Source: Streptomyces broussonetiae (GTDB taxonomy: Bacteria; Actinomycetota; Actinomycetes; Streptomycetales; Streptomycetaceae). Taken from it: a DNA stretch of 64,000 nt. The notes beneath the pieces are model-generated. The model was not told where the DNA came from. It did no database searches and worked only from the letters and a program-made list of their open reading frames with translations. The DNA is taken from NCBI RefSeq assembly GCF_009796285.1, contig NZ_CP047020.1, positions 8,060,001-8,124,000 of the forward strand. Direction: 5' to 3'. Shown in pieces: positions 1 to 8,684 of this stretch (positions within the stretch are counted from its first letter, which is position 1; each line of letters starts with the position of its first letter). A program made the position numbers and the translations under genes.

Positions 1-1128
1 GAACTGGCGGCCGATACCGAACACTGGGCGCGTTTTCGCCGTGAGGTCGTCTCGGCGGCCCTGCTGGGCCACCCGTCCGTCGTCGCCGTCTACGACGCGG
101 GCGAGGACACGATCGACGGCCACCTCGTCCCGTACCTCGTGATGGAGTACGTCAAGGGCACCACGCTGCTCCAACTCGTGCGCGAGGCACCGGTCGTCGG
201 GCCCGAGCACGCCCTGGAACTCACCGCCGACGTGCTGGAGGCGCTCGACCACGCCCACCGCCACGGCATCGTCCACCGGGACATCAAACCGGCGAACGTC
301 ATGCTCTCCCACGAGGGCACCGTGAAGGTGATGGACTTCGGCATCGCCCGCTCCGTGGACCGGGCGGGTACGACCCTCACCCGCACCTCGGTGGTGGTGG
401 GCACGGCCGAGTACCTCTCGCCGGAACAGGCCCGGGGCGAGCAGGTGGACATCCGCACCGACCTGTACTCGACCGGCTGCCTGCTGTACGAACTGCTCAC
501 CCGCCGCCCCCCGTTCACCGGTGACACCCCGCTGGCCGTGGCCATGAAGCACCTCTCGGAACCGCCGGTGCCCCCCTCTGCCCACGCCCCGCAGCTGCCT
601 GCCGCCTACGACACCCTGGTGCTGCGCGCCCTGGCCAAGGACCGTGCCGACCGTTACCAGAGCGCCGAAGAGATGCGCGAGGCCATCGGGAAGCTGCTGG
701 CAGGCAGCGACACGGCCGCCCCCTCGGCGCTGCCGGCGCCACCCGCGACGGATCGGCACACCCGGGTGCCGCCGCCCCCGGACCCCCGGAAGGAACGCCC
801 CGTGCGCCGCCGGCGCATCCGCCGGCCACTGCAGGCGATGGCGGTGCTGCTGGGGGCCGCCGTGTGCACCTACGCGATCACCGGGTACCACGCTCCTGCT
901 CGTCCCCGGGTCGCGGCACCCTCGCTGATCGGCGAGACGATGACCGAAGCCCGCTCGAGCGCCGCGGCAGCCGGCGTACGCGTCCAGCCCATCCGGCACC
1001 GAGCCTGCCCTCGCCCCGGCACGCCCGTCGGCCGCGTATGCGAGCAGACACCCTCGCCCGGCAGCCAGGTGCCCGGTCATACCGTCCTGCGGGTCGTCCT
1101 GTCCCAGGGCGCACCTCGACAGAGGTAG
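1..1128 (+). CDS. PASTA-domain Ser/Thr protein kinase (5' end outside window)
   Basis: The reading frame is open from the first base, so the N-terminus, including the glycine loop and probably the ATP-anchoring lysine, lies outside the window; 375 residues remain. The catalytic loop HRDIKPANVM has its aspartate at visible residue 94, and the Mg-binding DFG aspartate is residue 112. An activation-loop segment and APE-like LSPEQA motif follow, then a proline-rich juxtamembrane stretch, one membrane segment (about 276-295) and one extracellular PASTA domain (about 303-370). This is the PknB/Stk layout: a membrane kinase that in this family senses cell-wall fragments through PASTA repeats. One repeat is fewer than the three or four usual in PknB, so it may be an accessory kinase. 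A hairpin terminator follows. Confidence 0.93.
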   Translation, partial: ELAADTEHWARFRREVVSAALLGHPSVVAVYDAGEDTIDGHLVPYLVMEYVKGTTLLQLVREAPVVGPEHALELTADVLEALDHAHRHGIVHRDIKPANVMLSHEGTVKVMDFGIARSVDRAGTTLTRTSVVVGTAEYLSPEQARGEQVDIRTDLYSTGCLLYELLTRRPPFTGDTPLAVAMKHLSEPPVPPSAHAPQLPAAYDTLVLRALAKDRADRYQSAEEMREAIGKLLAGSDTAAPSALPAPPATDRHTRVPPPPDPRKERPVRRRRIRRPLQAMAVLLGAAVCTYAITGYHAPARPRVAAPSLIGETMTEARSSAAAAGVRVQPIRHRACPRPGTPVGRVCEQTPSPGSQVPGHTVLRVVLSQGAPRQR

Positions 1129-1134
1129 AGGTCC

Positions 1135-1167
1135 CCGTGGGCCACGGTCGCGGCCCGCGGCCCACGG
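1135..1167 (+). terminator. Hairpin terminator after the kinase gene
   Basis: A perfect 9-bp inverted repeat (1135-1143 with 1159-1167) starts 6 bases after the stop codon. It has no T-tract, as is usual in Streptomyces. Confidence 0.55.
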
Positions 1168-1316
1168 AAGAGGCCGAGCCCTGATGGTTACTGGCCGGTA
1201 GATTTGGCTGGTCATGCACTCCCGGGGGCCACGTGAGTCTCTCTAGGCTCCGATCACCACACCGGATGGATGCCGTTGGGGCATCACGGTCCGATCCGAG
1301 CCTGATGGGGACACCG

Positions 1317-3026
1317 ATGACGGGTTACGGCCGTATTCGTGCGCACCTGGTCCGGGGGAGGCTGGCGGGCGCGGCGGCGGTGACCTCGGTCGCCCTGTGC
1401 GCGAGCATCGGCACGGTTCCCGCCGCAGCCACCACTTCTCCTGCGCGGTCACAGGCCGCCGTCACCGCCGGGTCGTCCTTGCGCCTGGTCGACATCCCCA
1501 TGAAGGACGGCGTGGTCCTCAAGGCCGACGTCCTGACGCCCGCCGCCGGAACACCGGGCGCCGACTCGCGCGGACGTCATCCGGTGATCGTGCAGCCCGC
1601 CTCCTGGGGGCAGAACGACCTGGAGTACGTCGCTCAGGGCCGGAAGCTGGCTGCCGACGGCTATGTGGTGGTCACCTACACGGTACGCGGATTCTGGCTC
1701 TCCGGCGGACGGGTGGACGTCGGCGGGCCCACGGATGTCGGCGACGTCTCTACCGTCATCGACTGGACCCTCGCGCACACCGAGGCCGACCCAGGGCGCG
1801 TCGGCATGCTCGGTCTGTCACTGGGCGCGGGCATGTCCCTGCTGGGTGCCGCCTCCGATCCGCGGATCAAGGCGGTGGCCGCACTGAGTGCTTGGGGTGA
1901 CCTGGTCAGCTCCCTCTACAGCGGGCAGACCCGGCATCTGCAGGCGGCGGCACTGCTCAACGCCCTGCAGGCGCCAACCGGCCGTCCGGGCGCGGAGTAC
2001 GCGCAGACTCTGGCCGACCTCTATGCCAATCGCGACATGCAGGCAGTCGTCAAGTGGGCCAGGACGCGGTCTCCCGAGACCTATGTGGATCGCCTCAATG
2101 CCCACGGTACGGCGGTCCTGCTGGCCAACGCGTGGAGCGACAGCATCTTCAACTCCAGCCAGATCGCGTACTTCTACCAGAAGCTGACCGGCCCCAAGCG
2201 CCTGATCATGCGCCCCGGAGACCACGCCACCCAGGAACTGACCGGATTCCTCGGCCTGGACAACGCGACATGGGCGGACGCACGTGAGTGGTTCGACCAG
2301 CGGCTCAAGGGCGGCGGCGACACCTCGGGTGGCCATGGCGCACCGGTGGAACTGCACGTCAGGAACGGAAGCGGTGTAGAGGACTATCCCAGCTGGCAGG
2401 CCGTGGGTTCACGGACCCGGTCACTGCCGCTCGGCCCTGAGGACGCCCTCGGTACCGGTACGCTCGACGGTCCGGCCGACACCGGATGGCACACCACGAT
2501 CACCGGTGGCATCGATTCCGGAGCGGACGCCGGGGTCACCGAACTGTCCGGGGTGCTCGACCAGGTCGCTGAGCTGCCGCCGAGCGTCGAGGTTCCGCTG
2601 CTGCCCCGGTTCGCTGCCGCCGTCTGGCAGTCGGCGCCCTACCCGTCCGTCCAGCGCATCCGCGGTCAGGCCGTGCTGCACACCACCGTCACCTCCTCCG
2701 CGTCGCAGGGCACCGTCTTCGCCTACGTCTACGACGTGAACGCCCTCGGCCTGGGCAAACTCGTCTCGCACGCGCCACAGAGCTGGTCCGGCCACACTCC
2801 GGGGCAGGCCTTCCCGCTCGACGTCGCCCTCTTCGACACGGCCTACGACCTGCCGGCGGGCCACCGGCTGGCCCTCGTCCTGGACACCGAGGACCCCGCG
2901 TACGGCGGCACCACCCCGCCCGGCAGCGACGTCTCGTTCAGCTCCCCGCAGGCCGATCCGTCCCGTCTGGTGCTGCCCTTGCGCCGACCGGTCCTGGCGA
3001 GTCATGGCGCCGGGACGGCCAAGTGA
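1317..3026 (+). CDS. Secreted CocE/NonD family hydrolase (X-Pro dipeptidyl-peptidase S15-like)
   Basis: The protein has 569 residues. I chose the ATG at 1317 because a GGGG tract lies 6 bases upstream and the product then begins with a normal Sec signal peptide (basic MTGYGRIRAHLVRGR, hydrophobic core, Ala-rich cleavage site near residue 38); longer in-frame starts at 1233 and 1305 exist. The alpha/beta-hydrolase domain carries the nucleophile motif GLSLG with Ser168. Candidate acid and histidine lie in the WSDSIF and GDHAT segments. A C-terminal beta-sandwich like the PepX_C domain follows (about 380-555). Family members hydrolyse acyl esters or X-Pro peptides; the substrate cannot be read from sequence. 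It stands alone between the kinase and pntA. Confidence 0.88.
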   Translation: MTGYGRIRAHLVRGRLAGAAAVTSVALCASIGTVPAAATTSPARSQAAVTAGSSLRLVDIPMKDGVVLKADVLTPAAGTPGADSRGRHPVIVQPASWGQNDLEYVAQGRKLAADGYVVVTYTVRGFWLSGGRVDVGGPTDVGDVSTVIDWTLAHTEADPGRVGMLGLSLGAGMSLLGAASDPRIKAVAALSAWGDLVSSLYSGQTRHLQAAALLNALQAPTGRPGAEYAQTLADLYANRDMQAVVKWARTRSPETYVDRLNAHGTAVLLANAWSDSIFNSSQIAYFYQKLTGPKRLIMRPGDHATQELTGFLGLDNATWADAREWFDQRLKGGGDTSGGHGAPVELHVRNGSGVEDYPSWQAVGSRTRSLPLGPEDALGTGTLDGPADTGWHTTITGGIDSGADAGVTELSGVLDQVAELPPSVEVPLLPRFAAAVWQSAPYPSVQRIRGQAVLHTTVTSSASQGTVFAYVYDVNALGLGKLVSHAPQSWSGHTPGQAFPLDVALFDTAYDLPAGHRLALVLDTEDPAYGGTTPPGSDVSFSSPQADPSRLVLPLRRPVLASHGAGTAK

Positions 3027-3044
3027 AATACATCAGGGCCGTGT

Positions 3045-3069
3045 CCGTCGGCTCAGATGGCTCCGACGG
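3045..3069 (+). terminator. Possible weak hairpin after the hydrolase gene
   Basis: A 7-bp inverted repeat (3045-3051 with 3063-3069) lies 18 bases after the hydrolase stop. It is short and could be chance. Confidence 0.3.
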
Positions 3070-3167
3070 GTAGGTTTCCTGCGGCCCGCGTCCACGGGAA
3101 AGTCCTGTGGGCGTCCCTCGAACGCGGATACCCGTCAAGCCCTCCTCCCAAGGAGAGAACACGAGAC

Positions 3168-4724
3168 ATGTCTGCACAAGAATCTGCGCAACACCCGCCC
3201 CAGCGCATCGGCGTCGTGGTCGAGTCCGTTTCCGGCGAGACGCGGGTCGCGGCCACGCCGGCGACGGCTCGTCAGCTGCTGGCCCTCGGGTACGAGGTGG
3301 TGGTGGAGTCCGGGGCCGGTGCCGCCTCCGGCTTCGGCGACCAAGCCTACCTCGATGCCGGCGCCAGTATCGGCCAGGCCTGGAATGCGGATGTCGTCCT
3401 GAAAGTGAATTCTCCCTCCGACACGGAGGTCACCCGGCTGCGGGAGGGCGCGACCGTGGTCGCCCTGCTGGCCCCCGCACAGAGGCCCGAGCTGCTGCGG
3501 ACGCTGGCCGCCGCCGGGGTGACGGCGCTGGCGCTGGACGCTGTGCCACGCATCTCGCGGGCCCAGTCGATGGACGTGCTGTCCTCGATGGCGAACATCG
3601 CCGGCTACCGGGCGGTCATCGAGGCCGCGCACGTCTTCGGCCGGTTCTTCACCGGCCAGGTCACCGCGGCGGGCAAGGTGCCACCGGCGAAGGTGCTGGT
3701 CGCCGGCGTGGGCGTGGCCGGTCTGGCGGCGATCGGCGCCGCCTCCAGCCTCGGCGCGGTCGTACGGGCCACCGACCCGCGGCCCGAGGTCGCGGACCAG
3801 GTGAAGTCGCTGGGCGGCGAGTACCTCCCGGTGGACGTCGCGCAGGAGACGAGCACCGACGGCTACGCCAGGGCGACCTCCGCCGACTACGACCGTGCCG
3901 CCGCCGAGCTGTACCACCGGCAGGCCGAGGACGTGGACATCGTGATCACCACTGCGTTGATCCCGGGCCGGCCGGCGCCGCGCCTGCTGTCCGCCGAGGA
4001 CGTGGCCGTGATGAAGCCGGGCAGCGTCATCGTCGACATGGCCGCAGCCCAGGGCGGCAACGTCGCGGGCACCGTGCCGGGGCGCGCGGTGGTCACCGAC
4101 AACGGGGTCACCATCATCGGCTACACCGATCTCGCCTCCCGGCTGCCCGCCCAGGCCTCACAGCTCTTCGGCACCAACCTGGCGAACCTGCTGAAGCTGC
4201 TCACTCCGGGCAGGGACGGGCAGTTGGCGATCGATTTCGACGACGCCGTGCAGCGGGCCGTGACCGTGGTGCGGGAGGGAGACATCACCTGGCCGCCGCC
4301 TCCCGTGGCGGTCTCGGCCGCCCCTGCCGCCCCGCCGCAGACCGAGCCCGCCGAGCCCGCGCCCAAGCAACTGTGGCTCACGCCCGCGCGGCGCTTCGGC
4401 CTGATCGGGCTGGGCATGCTCGTCATGTTCCTGATGGTGGCCTTCGCACCCGCCCAACTCGCAGGGAACTTCACCGTGTTCGCCCTGGCGGTCGTGATCG
4501 GCTACTACGTCATCGGCAAGGTGCACCATGCTCTGCACACACCGCTGATGTCGGTGACCAACGCGATCTCCGGCATCGTCGTGATCGGCGCCCTGCTGCA
4601 GATCGGGCACGAGAACCGGTTCGTCACCACGTTGGCCTTCCTGGCGATCCTGCTGACGAGCGTCAACGTCTTCGGAGGTTTCGCCGTCACCCGCCGCATG
4701 CTGTCCATGTTCTCGAAAGGCTGA
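3168..4724 (+). CDS. pntA: NAD(P) transhydrogenase subunit alpha
   Basis: This is the 518-residue alpha subunit of the proton-translocating transhydrogenase, which transfers hydride between NADH and NADP+ using the proton gradient. The N-terminal half is the alanine-dehydrogenase-like NAD(H) domain I, with a Rossmann glycine motif AGVGVAG near residue 180 and the DPRPEV segment after it. A Pro/Ala-rich linker (about 375-405) leads to four membrane helices (about 410-515). The length matches the single-chain Escherichia coli-type alpha subunit rather than the split PntAA/PntAB form found in many actinobacteria. An AGGAGAG SD at 3151-3157 supports the ATG at 3168. pntB follows after 6 bases, so the two are co-transcribed. 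Confidence 0.96.
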   Translation: MSAQESAQHPPQRIGVVVESVSGETRVAATPATARQLLALGYEVVVESGAGAASGFGDQAYLDAGASIGQAWNADVVLKVNSPSDTEVTRLREGATVVALLAPAQRPELLRTLAAAGVTALALDAVPRISRAQSMDVLSSMANIAGYRAVIEAAHVFGRFFTGQVTAAGKVPPAKVLVAGVGVAGLAAIGAASSLGAVVRATDPRPEVADQVKSLGGEYLPVDVAQETSTDGYARATSADYDRAAAELYHRQAEDVDIVITTALIPGRPAPRLLSAEDVAVMKPGSVIVDMAAAQGGNVAGTVPGRAVVTDNGVTIIGYTDLASRLPAQASQLFGTNLANLLKLLTPGRDGQLAIDFDDAVQRAVTVVREGDITWPPPPVAVSAAPAAPPQTEPAEPAPKQLWLTPARRFGLIGLGMLVMFLMVAFAPAQLAGNFTVFALAVVIGYYVIGKVHHALHTPLMSVTNAISGIVVIGALLQIGHENRFVTTLAFLAILLTSVNVFGGFAVTRRMLSMFSKG

Positions 4725-4730
4725 GCCGAC

Positions 4731-6197
4731 ATGACCTCACTGACGGCATCCCACGCGGCCGACCTGGTCGCCGCCCTGTTGTTCATCCTCAGCCTGGCCG
4801 GCCTGTCCCAGCACCGCACCTCCCGCGCCGGCGTCGTCTACGGCATCGCCGGCATGGCCCTCGCACTCGTCGCCACGGTCGTGGTGGCGGCCCGGAGCAT
4901 CACCGCCGGGGCGGTGGCCCTGATCGTGCTGGCGATGGCGCTCGGCGCGGTGATCGGCCTGTGGCGGGCCCGCCGCGTCGAGATGACGCAGATGCCCGAA
5001 CTGATCGCGGTGCTGCACAGCTTCGTCGGCCTCGCCGCGGTACTGGTGGGCTGGAACAGCTACCTGGAGGTGGAAGCCCACGGCAGGGCACAGACTCGGA
5101 TCGACGCCGACCTGCTGGGAATCCACCACGCCGAGGTGTTCATCGGCATCTTCATCGGCGCGGTCACCTTCACCGGCTCGATCGTCGCCTTCCTCAAGCT
5201 CTCGGCGCGTATCAAATCCCGTCCGCTGATGCTGCCGGGCAAGAACGCGCTGAACCTCGGTGCGCTCGGCGCCTTCGTCGTACTGACCGTCTGGTTCACC
5301 ATGAGTCCGAACCTGGCGCTGATGATCGCGGTGACCGTGCTGGCACTGGCGCTCGGCTGGCACCTGGTCGCCGCGATCGGCGGCGGCGACATGCCCGTCG
5401 TCGTCTCGATGCTCAACAGCTACTCGGGCTGGGCGGCGGCCGCGGCCGGCTTCCTGCTCGACAACAACCTGCTCATCGTCACCGGCGCGCTGGTGGGCTC
5501 CTCCGGTGCCTACCTGTCCTACATCATGTGCAGGGCGATGAACCGGTCCTTCCTCTCCGTCATCGCGGGCGGTTTCGGCATCGAGGCGCCCGCCGGCCGC
5601 GAGGAGGAACAGGGCGAGCACCGGGGGGTGCAAGCCGCGGAGGCGGCCGAGATGCTCGCCCAGGCCCACTCCGTGATCATCACCCCCGGTTACGGCATGG
5701 CCGTCGCCCAGGCCCAGCACCCCGTGGCGGAGCTGACGCGCCGGCTGCGCGAGCGGGGCGTCGAGGTCCGCTTCGGCGTCCACCCCGTTGCCGGGCGCCT
5801 GCCCGGGCACATGAACGTCCTGCTGGCCGAGGCGAAGGTCCCGTACGACATCGTCCTGGAGATGGACGAGATCAACGACGACTTCGCCGGTACCTCGGTC
5901 GTGCTGGTCATCGGCGCGAACGACACCGTCAACCCGGCCGCGATCGACGACCCGGCCAGCCCGATCGCCGGCATGCCGGTGCTGCGGGTCTGGGAGGCGG
6001 ACCGGGTCGTGGTCTTCAAACGCTCCATGGCATCCGGCTACGCGGGCGTGCAGAATCCGCTGTTCTTCCTTGACAACAGCAGCATGCTCTTCGGCGACGC
6101 CAGGCAGAGCGTCGAGGGCATCCTGGCCGCGCTCGGCACCGACGGTTCCCACGGGACGGCCTCGGCCGCGCGCCAGACGACGGCGGCAGGCCGGTGA
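4731..6197 (+). CDS. pntB: NAD(P) transhydrogenase subunit beta
   Basis: This is the 488-residue beta subunit, partner of the preceding alpha subunit. The first 290 residues or so form a bundle of membrane helices (domain II) carrying the proton path. The C-terminal 180 residues are the NADP(H)-binding domain III, recognisable by GYGMAVAQAQ, the long GVHPVAGRLPGHMNVLLAEA region, the IGANDTVNPAA motif and a GYAGVQNPLF segment near the end. The product would supply NADPH for biosynthesis. The gene ends 20 bases before the stop of the convergent L,D-transpeptidase gene, with no clear terminator between them. Confidence 0.96.
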   Translation: MTSLTASHAADLVAALLFILSLAGLSQHRTSRAGVVYGIAGMALALVATVVVAARSITAGAVALIVLAMALGAVIGLWRARRVEMTQMPELIAVLHSFVGLAAVLVGWNSYLEVEAHGRAQTRIDADLLGIHHAEVFIGIFIGAVTFTGSIVAFLKLSARIKSRPLMLPGKNALNLGALGAFVVLTVWFTMSPNLALMIAVTVLALALGWHLVAAIGGGDMPVVVSMLNSYSGWAAAAAGFLLDNNLLIVTGALVGSSGAYLSYIMCRAMNRSFLSVIAGGFGIEAPAGREEEQGEHRGVQAAEAAEMLAQAHSVIITPGYGMAVAQAQHPVAELTRRLRERGVEVRFGVHPVAGRLPGHMNVLLAEAKVPYDIVLEMDEINDDFAGTSVVLVIGANDTVNPAAIDDPASPIAGMPVLRVWEADRVVVFKRSMASGYAGVQNPLFFLDNSSMLFGDARQSVEGILAALGTDGSHGTASAARQTTAAGR

Positions 6198-6216
6198 GCC
6201 GTGTCGGTCCGGTGCG

Positions 6217-7458
6217 TCATCCGGTCGCGTTGCCCGAGACCCACTGGGTCCAGGGCACGTTCCAGTCGCTGAGGCCGTTGTCCGGGGCCAGCCTGGTCTT
6301 GTCGTCGGAGTTCTTGACGATCACGACGTCACCGGTCATCGAGTTGTCGAAGAACCACGCGGCGGGCTGCCCGCCGTCGCCGCCGCCCTTGGCGTCCTTG
6401 AGGCCCACACAGCCGTGGCTGGTGTTGGCCTTGCCGAAGACCGAGTCGGCACCCCAGTAGTTGCCGTGGATGAACGTGCCGGAGTCGGTGAGGCGCATGG
6501 CGTGCGGTACGTCGCTGATGTCGTACGCGGGCTTGCCGTCCTTCTTCGTGAGGCCGACGCTCGCACCGTTCATATGGATCTGCCCGAACTTCTGCGAGAT
6601 GACCATCCGACCGTTGTACGTCGGGTGCTCGGGGCTGCCGGACGAGATCGGGATGGTCTTGATCGTCTTCCCGTCCCGTACGACGGTCATCTGCTTCGTC
6701 CTGGCGTCGACGGTGCTGATCTGGCTCCGGCCGATCTTGAACGTGACCGTCTTCCGGACGCCGTGGCTCGTGAGCTGGACGGTGACGGTGGAGCCGGGCT
6801 TCCAGTAGGTCTCGGGGCGGAAGTCCAGGCGGTTGCCGTTGAGCCAGTGACCGACGACCTGCTGCCCGCTGCTGGAACTGACCCGGATCTTCGACTCCAC
6901 GGCGGCCTTGTCGCTGATCGCCTTGTCGAAGGTGACCGTCACCGGCATGCCCACGCCGACGGTCGAGCCGTCCATGGGGGAGAGGTGCCCGATGAAGTCG
7001 TTGGCCGGCGAGACCGTGGTGATCGTGGCGTTCCCGGTGGCGGGGCGCCCCTGGGCGTCCTGGGCCTCTGCGGCGACCTGATACTGGGTGGCTTTCGCCA
7101 GCCGGCCGTTCGGGTTCCAGGACGTTCCGTCTGCGGACAGGGTGCCCGGGATCTCGGTGCCGGTCGCGACGGCGGTCATGGTCACCTTGGTGAGCTTGCC
7201 GTTGCTCACCGTGACCTTGACGGGGCCGGTGATCCCGACGTTGTGGGCACCTTCACCCGGCGTGATCCCTATTCGGGCGTCGGAGGCGTCCTGGGCGCCC
7301 GCCCGACTTGCCTGCGCCTGCGGCTTCGGACTGTTCCCGGCGTTGTTTCCGCTGGTGGCAGCATTGCCGGTACCGGCGAGGGCCGTGAGTGCGAGGACGC
7401 CGCCGAGTGTGCCGGCCGTAGCCATCAGCCTGGTATGTCGCTTACTTGGCGTGATCAA
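6217..7458 (-). CDS. L,D-transpeptidase with Ig-like domains
   Basis: The protein has 413 residues and probably starts at a TTG (7456-7458), six bases after an AGGAG (rc of 7465-7469); the next ATG would remove the basic region of the signal peptide. After the export signal (about 1-34) come a low-complexity linker, two bacterial Ig-like domains (about 45-240) and a YkuD catalytic domain. The active-site motif SHGCVGL has Cys350, with the upstream histidine in FIHGNYW. Such enzymes make 3-3 cross-links in peptidoglycan or attach proteins to it, outside the membrane. No lipobox is evident, so it is probably secreted or held by its N-terminal segment. Confidence 0.92.
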   Translation of the reverse strand: MITPSKRHTRLMATAGTLGGVLALTALAGTGNAATSGNNAGNSPKPQAQASRAGAQDASDARIGITPGEGAHNVGITGPVKVTVSNGKLTKVTMTAVATGTEIPGTLSADGTSWNPNGRLAKATQYQVAAEAQDAQGRPATGNATITTVSPANDFIGHLSPMDGSTVGVGMPVTVTFDKAISDKAAVESKIRVSSSSGQQVVGHWLNGNRLDFRPETYWKPGSTVTVQLTSHGVRKTVTFKIGRSQISTVDARTKQMTVVRDGKTIKTIPISSGSPEHPTYNGRMVISQKFGQIHMNGASVGLTKKDGKPAYDISDVPHAMRLTDSGTFIHGNYWGADSVFGKANTSHGCVGLKDAKGGGDGGQPAAWFFDNSMTGDVVIVKNSDDKTRLAPDNGLSDWNVPWTQWVSGNATG

Positions 7459-7671
7459 ACACTTCTCCTATGCCGCTGATCGTTGAATCCCGGAAACCGG
7501 CCACCGGAGGAGCGGCAACCGGCATCAAATTCCACTTTTACCCATTGATCCGCCCTGAAGGGAATGAATTGTGGCGTATTCCACGCGCCGTGAGAGCGTC
7601 GCCGAGGCTCTGCTCGACGGCCGGACGGCGCGTGTTCGTCTGCTCTCTCGAAGCCCGCGGGGAGGGCGGGC

Positions 7672-8367
7672 TCAGTCGACTGCGGACTGCTGGATGGCGG
7701 TTGCCACGGCGCCGAGGAGTTCGGAGCGCTGCCTGAGCGTGCTGACGCTGATGGTGACGGCGTTGGCACTGGCAGGCTGGGCGTAGCGGTTGACGGACTC
7801 GCGCACGCCCTGTGCCAGGGGCTCCCCGGCGGCGCTGAGGTCGCCGCCGAGGATGATCGCTGCTGGGTTCAGGCAGTTGACGAGGTCGGCGAGGACCAGG
7901 CCGAGGGTGCGTCCTGCGTCGGTGATCACCCGGGCGGCAGCGGGCCGGGTGGCCAGGTCTGCCAGTGAGGGCGGACCTTCGCAGCCCGGGCCGGGTCGAT
8001 CGGCCGGATGCTCGGACGGCAGGACGTGCGCCAGCTGACGGCGTACCTCGGTGATGGAGACGACTGTCTCCAGGCAGCCCCGGTTGCCGCAACGGCACAG
8101 GTTGGACGCGCCTTCCAAGTGGGTGCGGCCGATCTCGCCGGCGATCCCGCTGGAACCACGGTAGGTACGCCCGGCCAGGACCAGCCCGGCTCCGATGCCA
8201 TGGGATGCCTTGATGCAGAAGAAGTCGTCGACGCAGCGGGCGGCGCCGAAGGCGTGTTCCCCGCGGCTGCCCATGTCGGCGTCGTTGGCGACGAGGATCT
8301 GGTGGCCGAACCTGCGCGAGAGTTCCTCCGCCGGGTTGAGGCCGATCCATTCATCGAATTCCGCCAT
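7672..8367 (-). pseudogene. N-terminally truncated ROK-family regulator
   Basis: The 231-residue frame is clearly the C-terminal part of a ROK protein. It has the ANDADMGSRGEHAFGAA sugar-phosphate-fold segment, GSSGIAGEIGRTHLEG, and the zinc motif CRCGNRGCLE (about residues 90-99). A complete ROK repressor has about 400 residues; the winged HTH and the first ATPase-like lobe are absent. The frame begins abruptly with an in-frame TGA just before the first ATG, no SD is visible, and I found no ROK sequence upstream in any frame. DNA binding is therefore lost. It lies divergent to the GH3 gene, where a functional version could have been its regulator. A short protein made from the ATG at 8365-8367 is possible but would not bind DNA. 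Confidence 0.7.
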
Positions 8368-8383
8368 TCAAAGGAATAAAACA

Positions 8384-8430
8384 GAGTCACTTTACGACTC
8401 TTGACGGCCTTATTTCGCCGACCATAGCGT
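8384..8430 (+). promoter_or_regulatory. Candidate promoter and operator of the GH3 gene
   Basis: The 8368-8684 gap is relatively AT-rich near its left end. TTGACG (8401-8406) and TAGCGT (8425-8430), 18 bases apart, form a good housekeeping-type promoter. Directly upstream is an inverted repeat GAGTC-N7-GACTC (8384-8400) touching the -35 box, which could be a repressor site. Transcription from here gives an untranslated leader of about 250 bases, in which I see nothing further. Confidence 0.5.
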
Positions 8431-8684
8431 GGACTTCCGCAAGGCACCAGGAACCGTGCAGCGCCCCACTCGTACCGGGCTTTCAGGACCGAACTCCGGC
8501 GTACGGGTGGCGACTTCCCCGATCTGCCCCGCATCGCCGACGCGATCAACCGGCCACCGGTCGGCCGAGTACGCCGCTGAACCGCTCAAGGACGTTTCCG
8601 TCCCGACAACCGACACACGCAGGCTGTGCGGTACGTCCCCGGATCCTCCGCACAGCGCCGTACCCCTCACTTGGAGTGTTCCGC

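Noticed and set aside
3107..6073. A 988-residue plus-strand frame spanning pntA and pntB.
   Set aside because: Very Arg/Gly-rich out-of-frame shadow of the two transhydrogenase genes.
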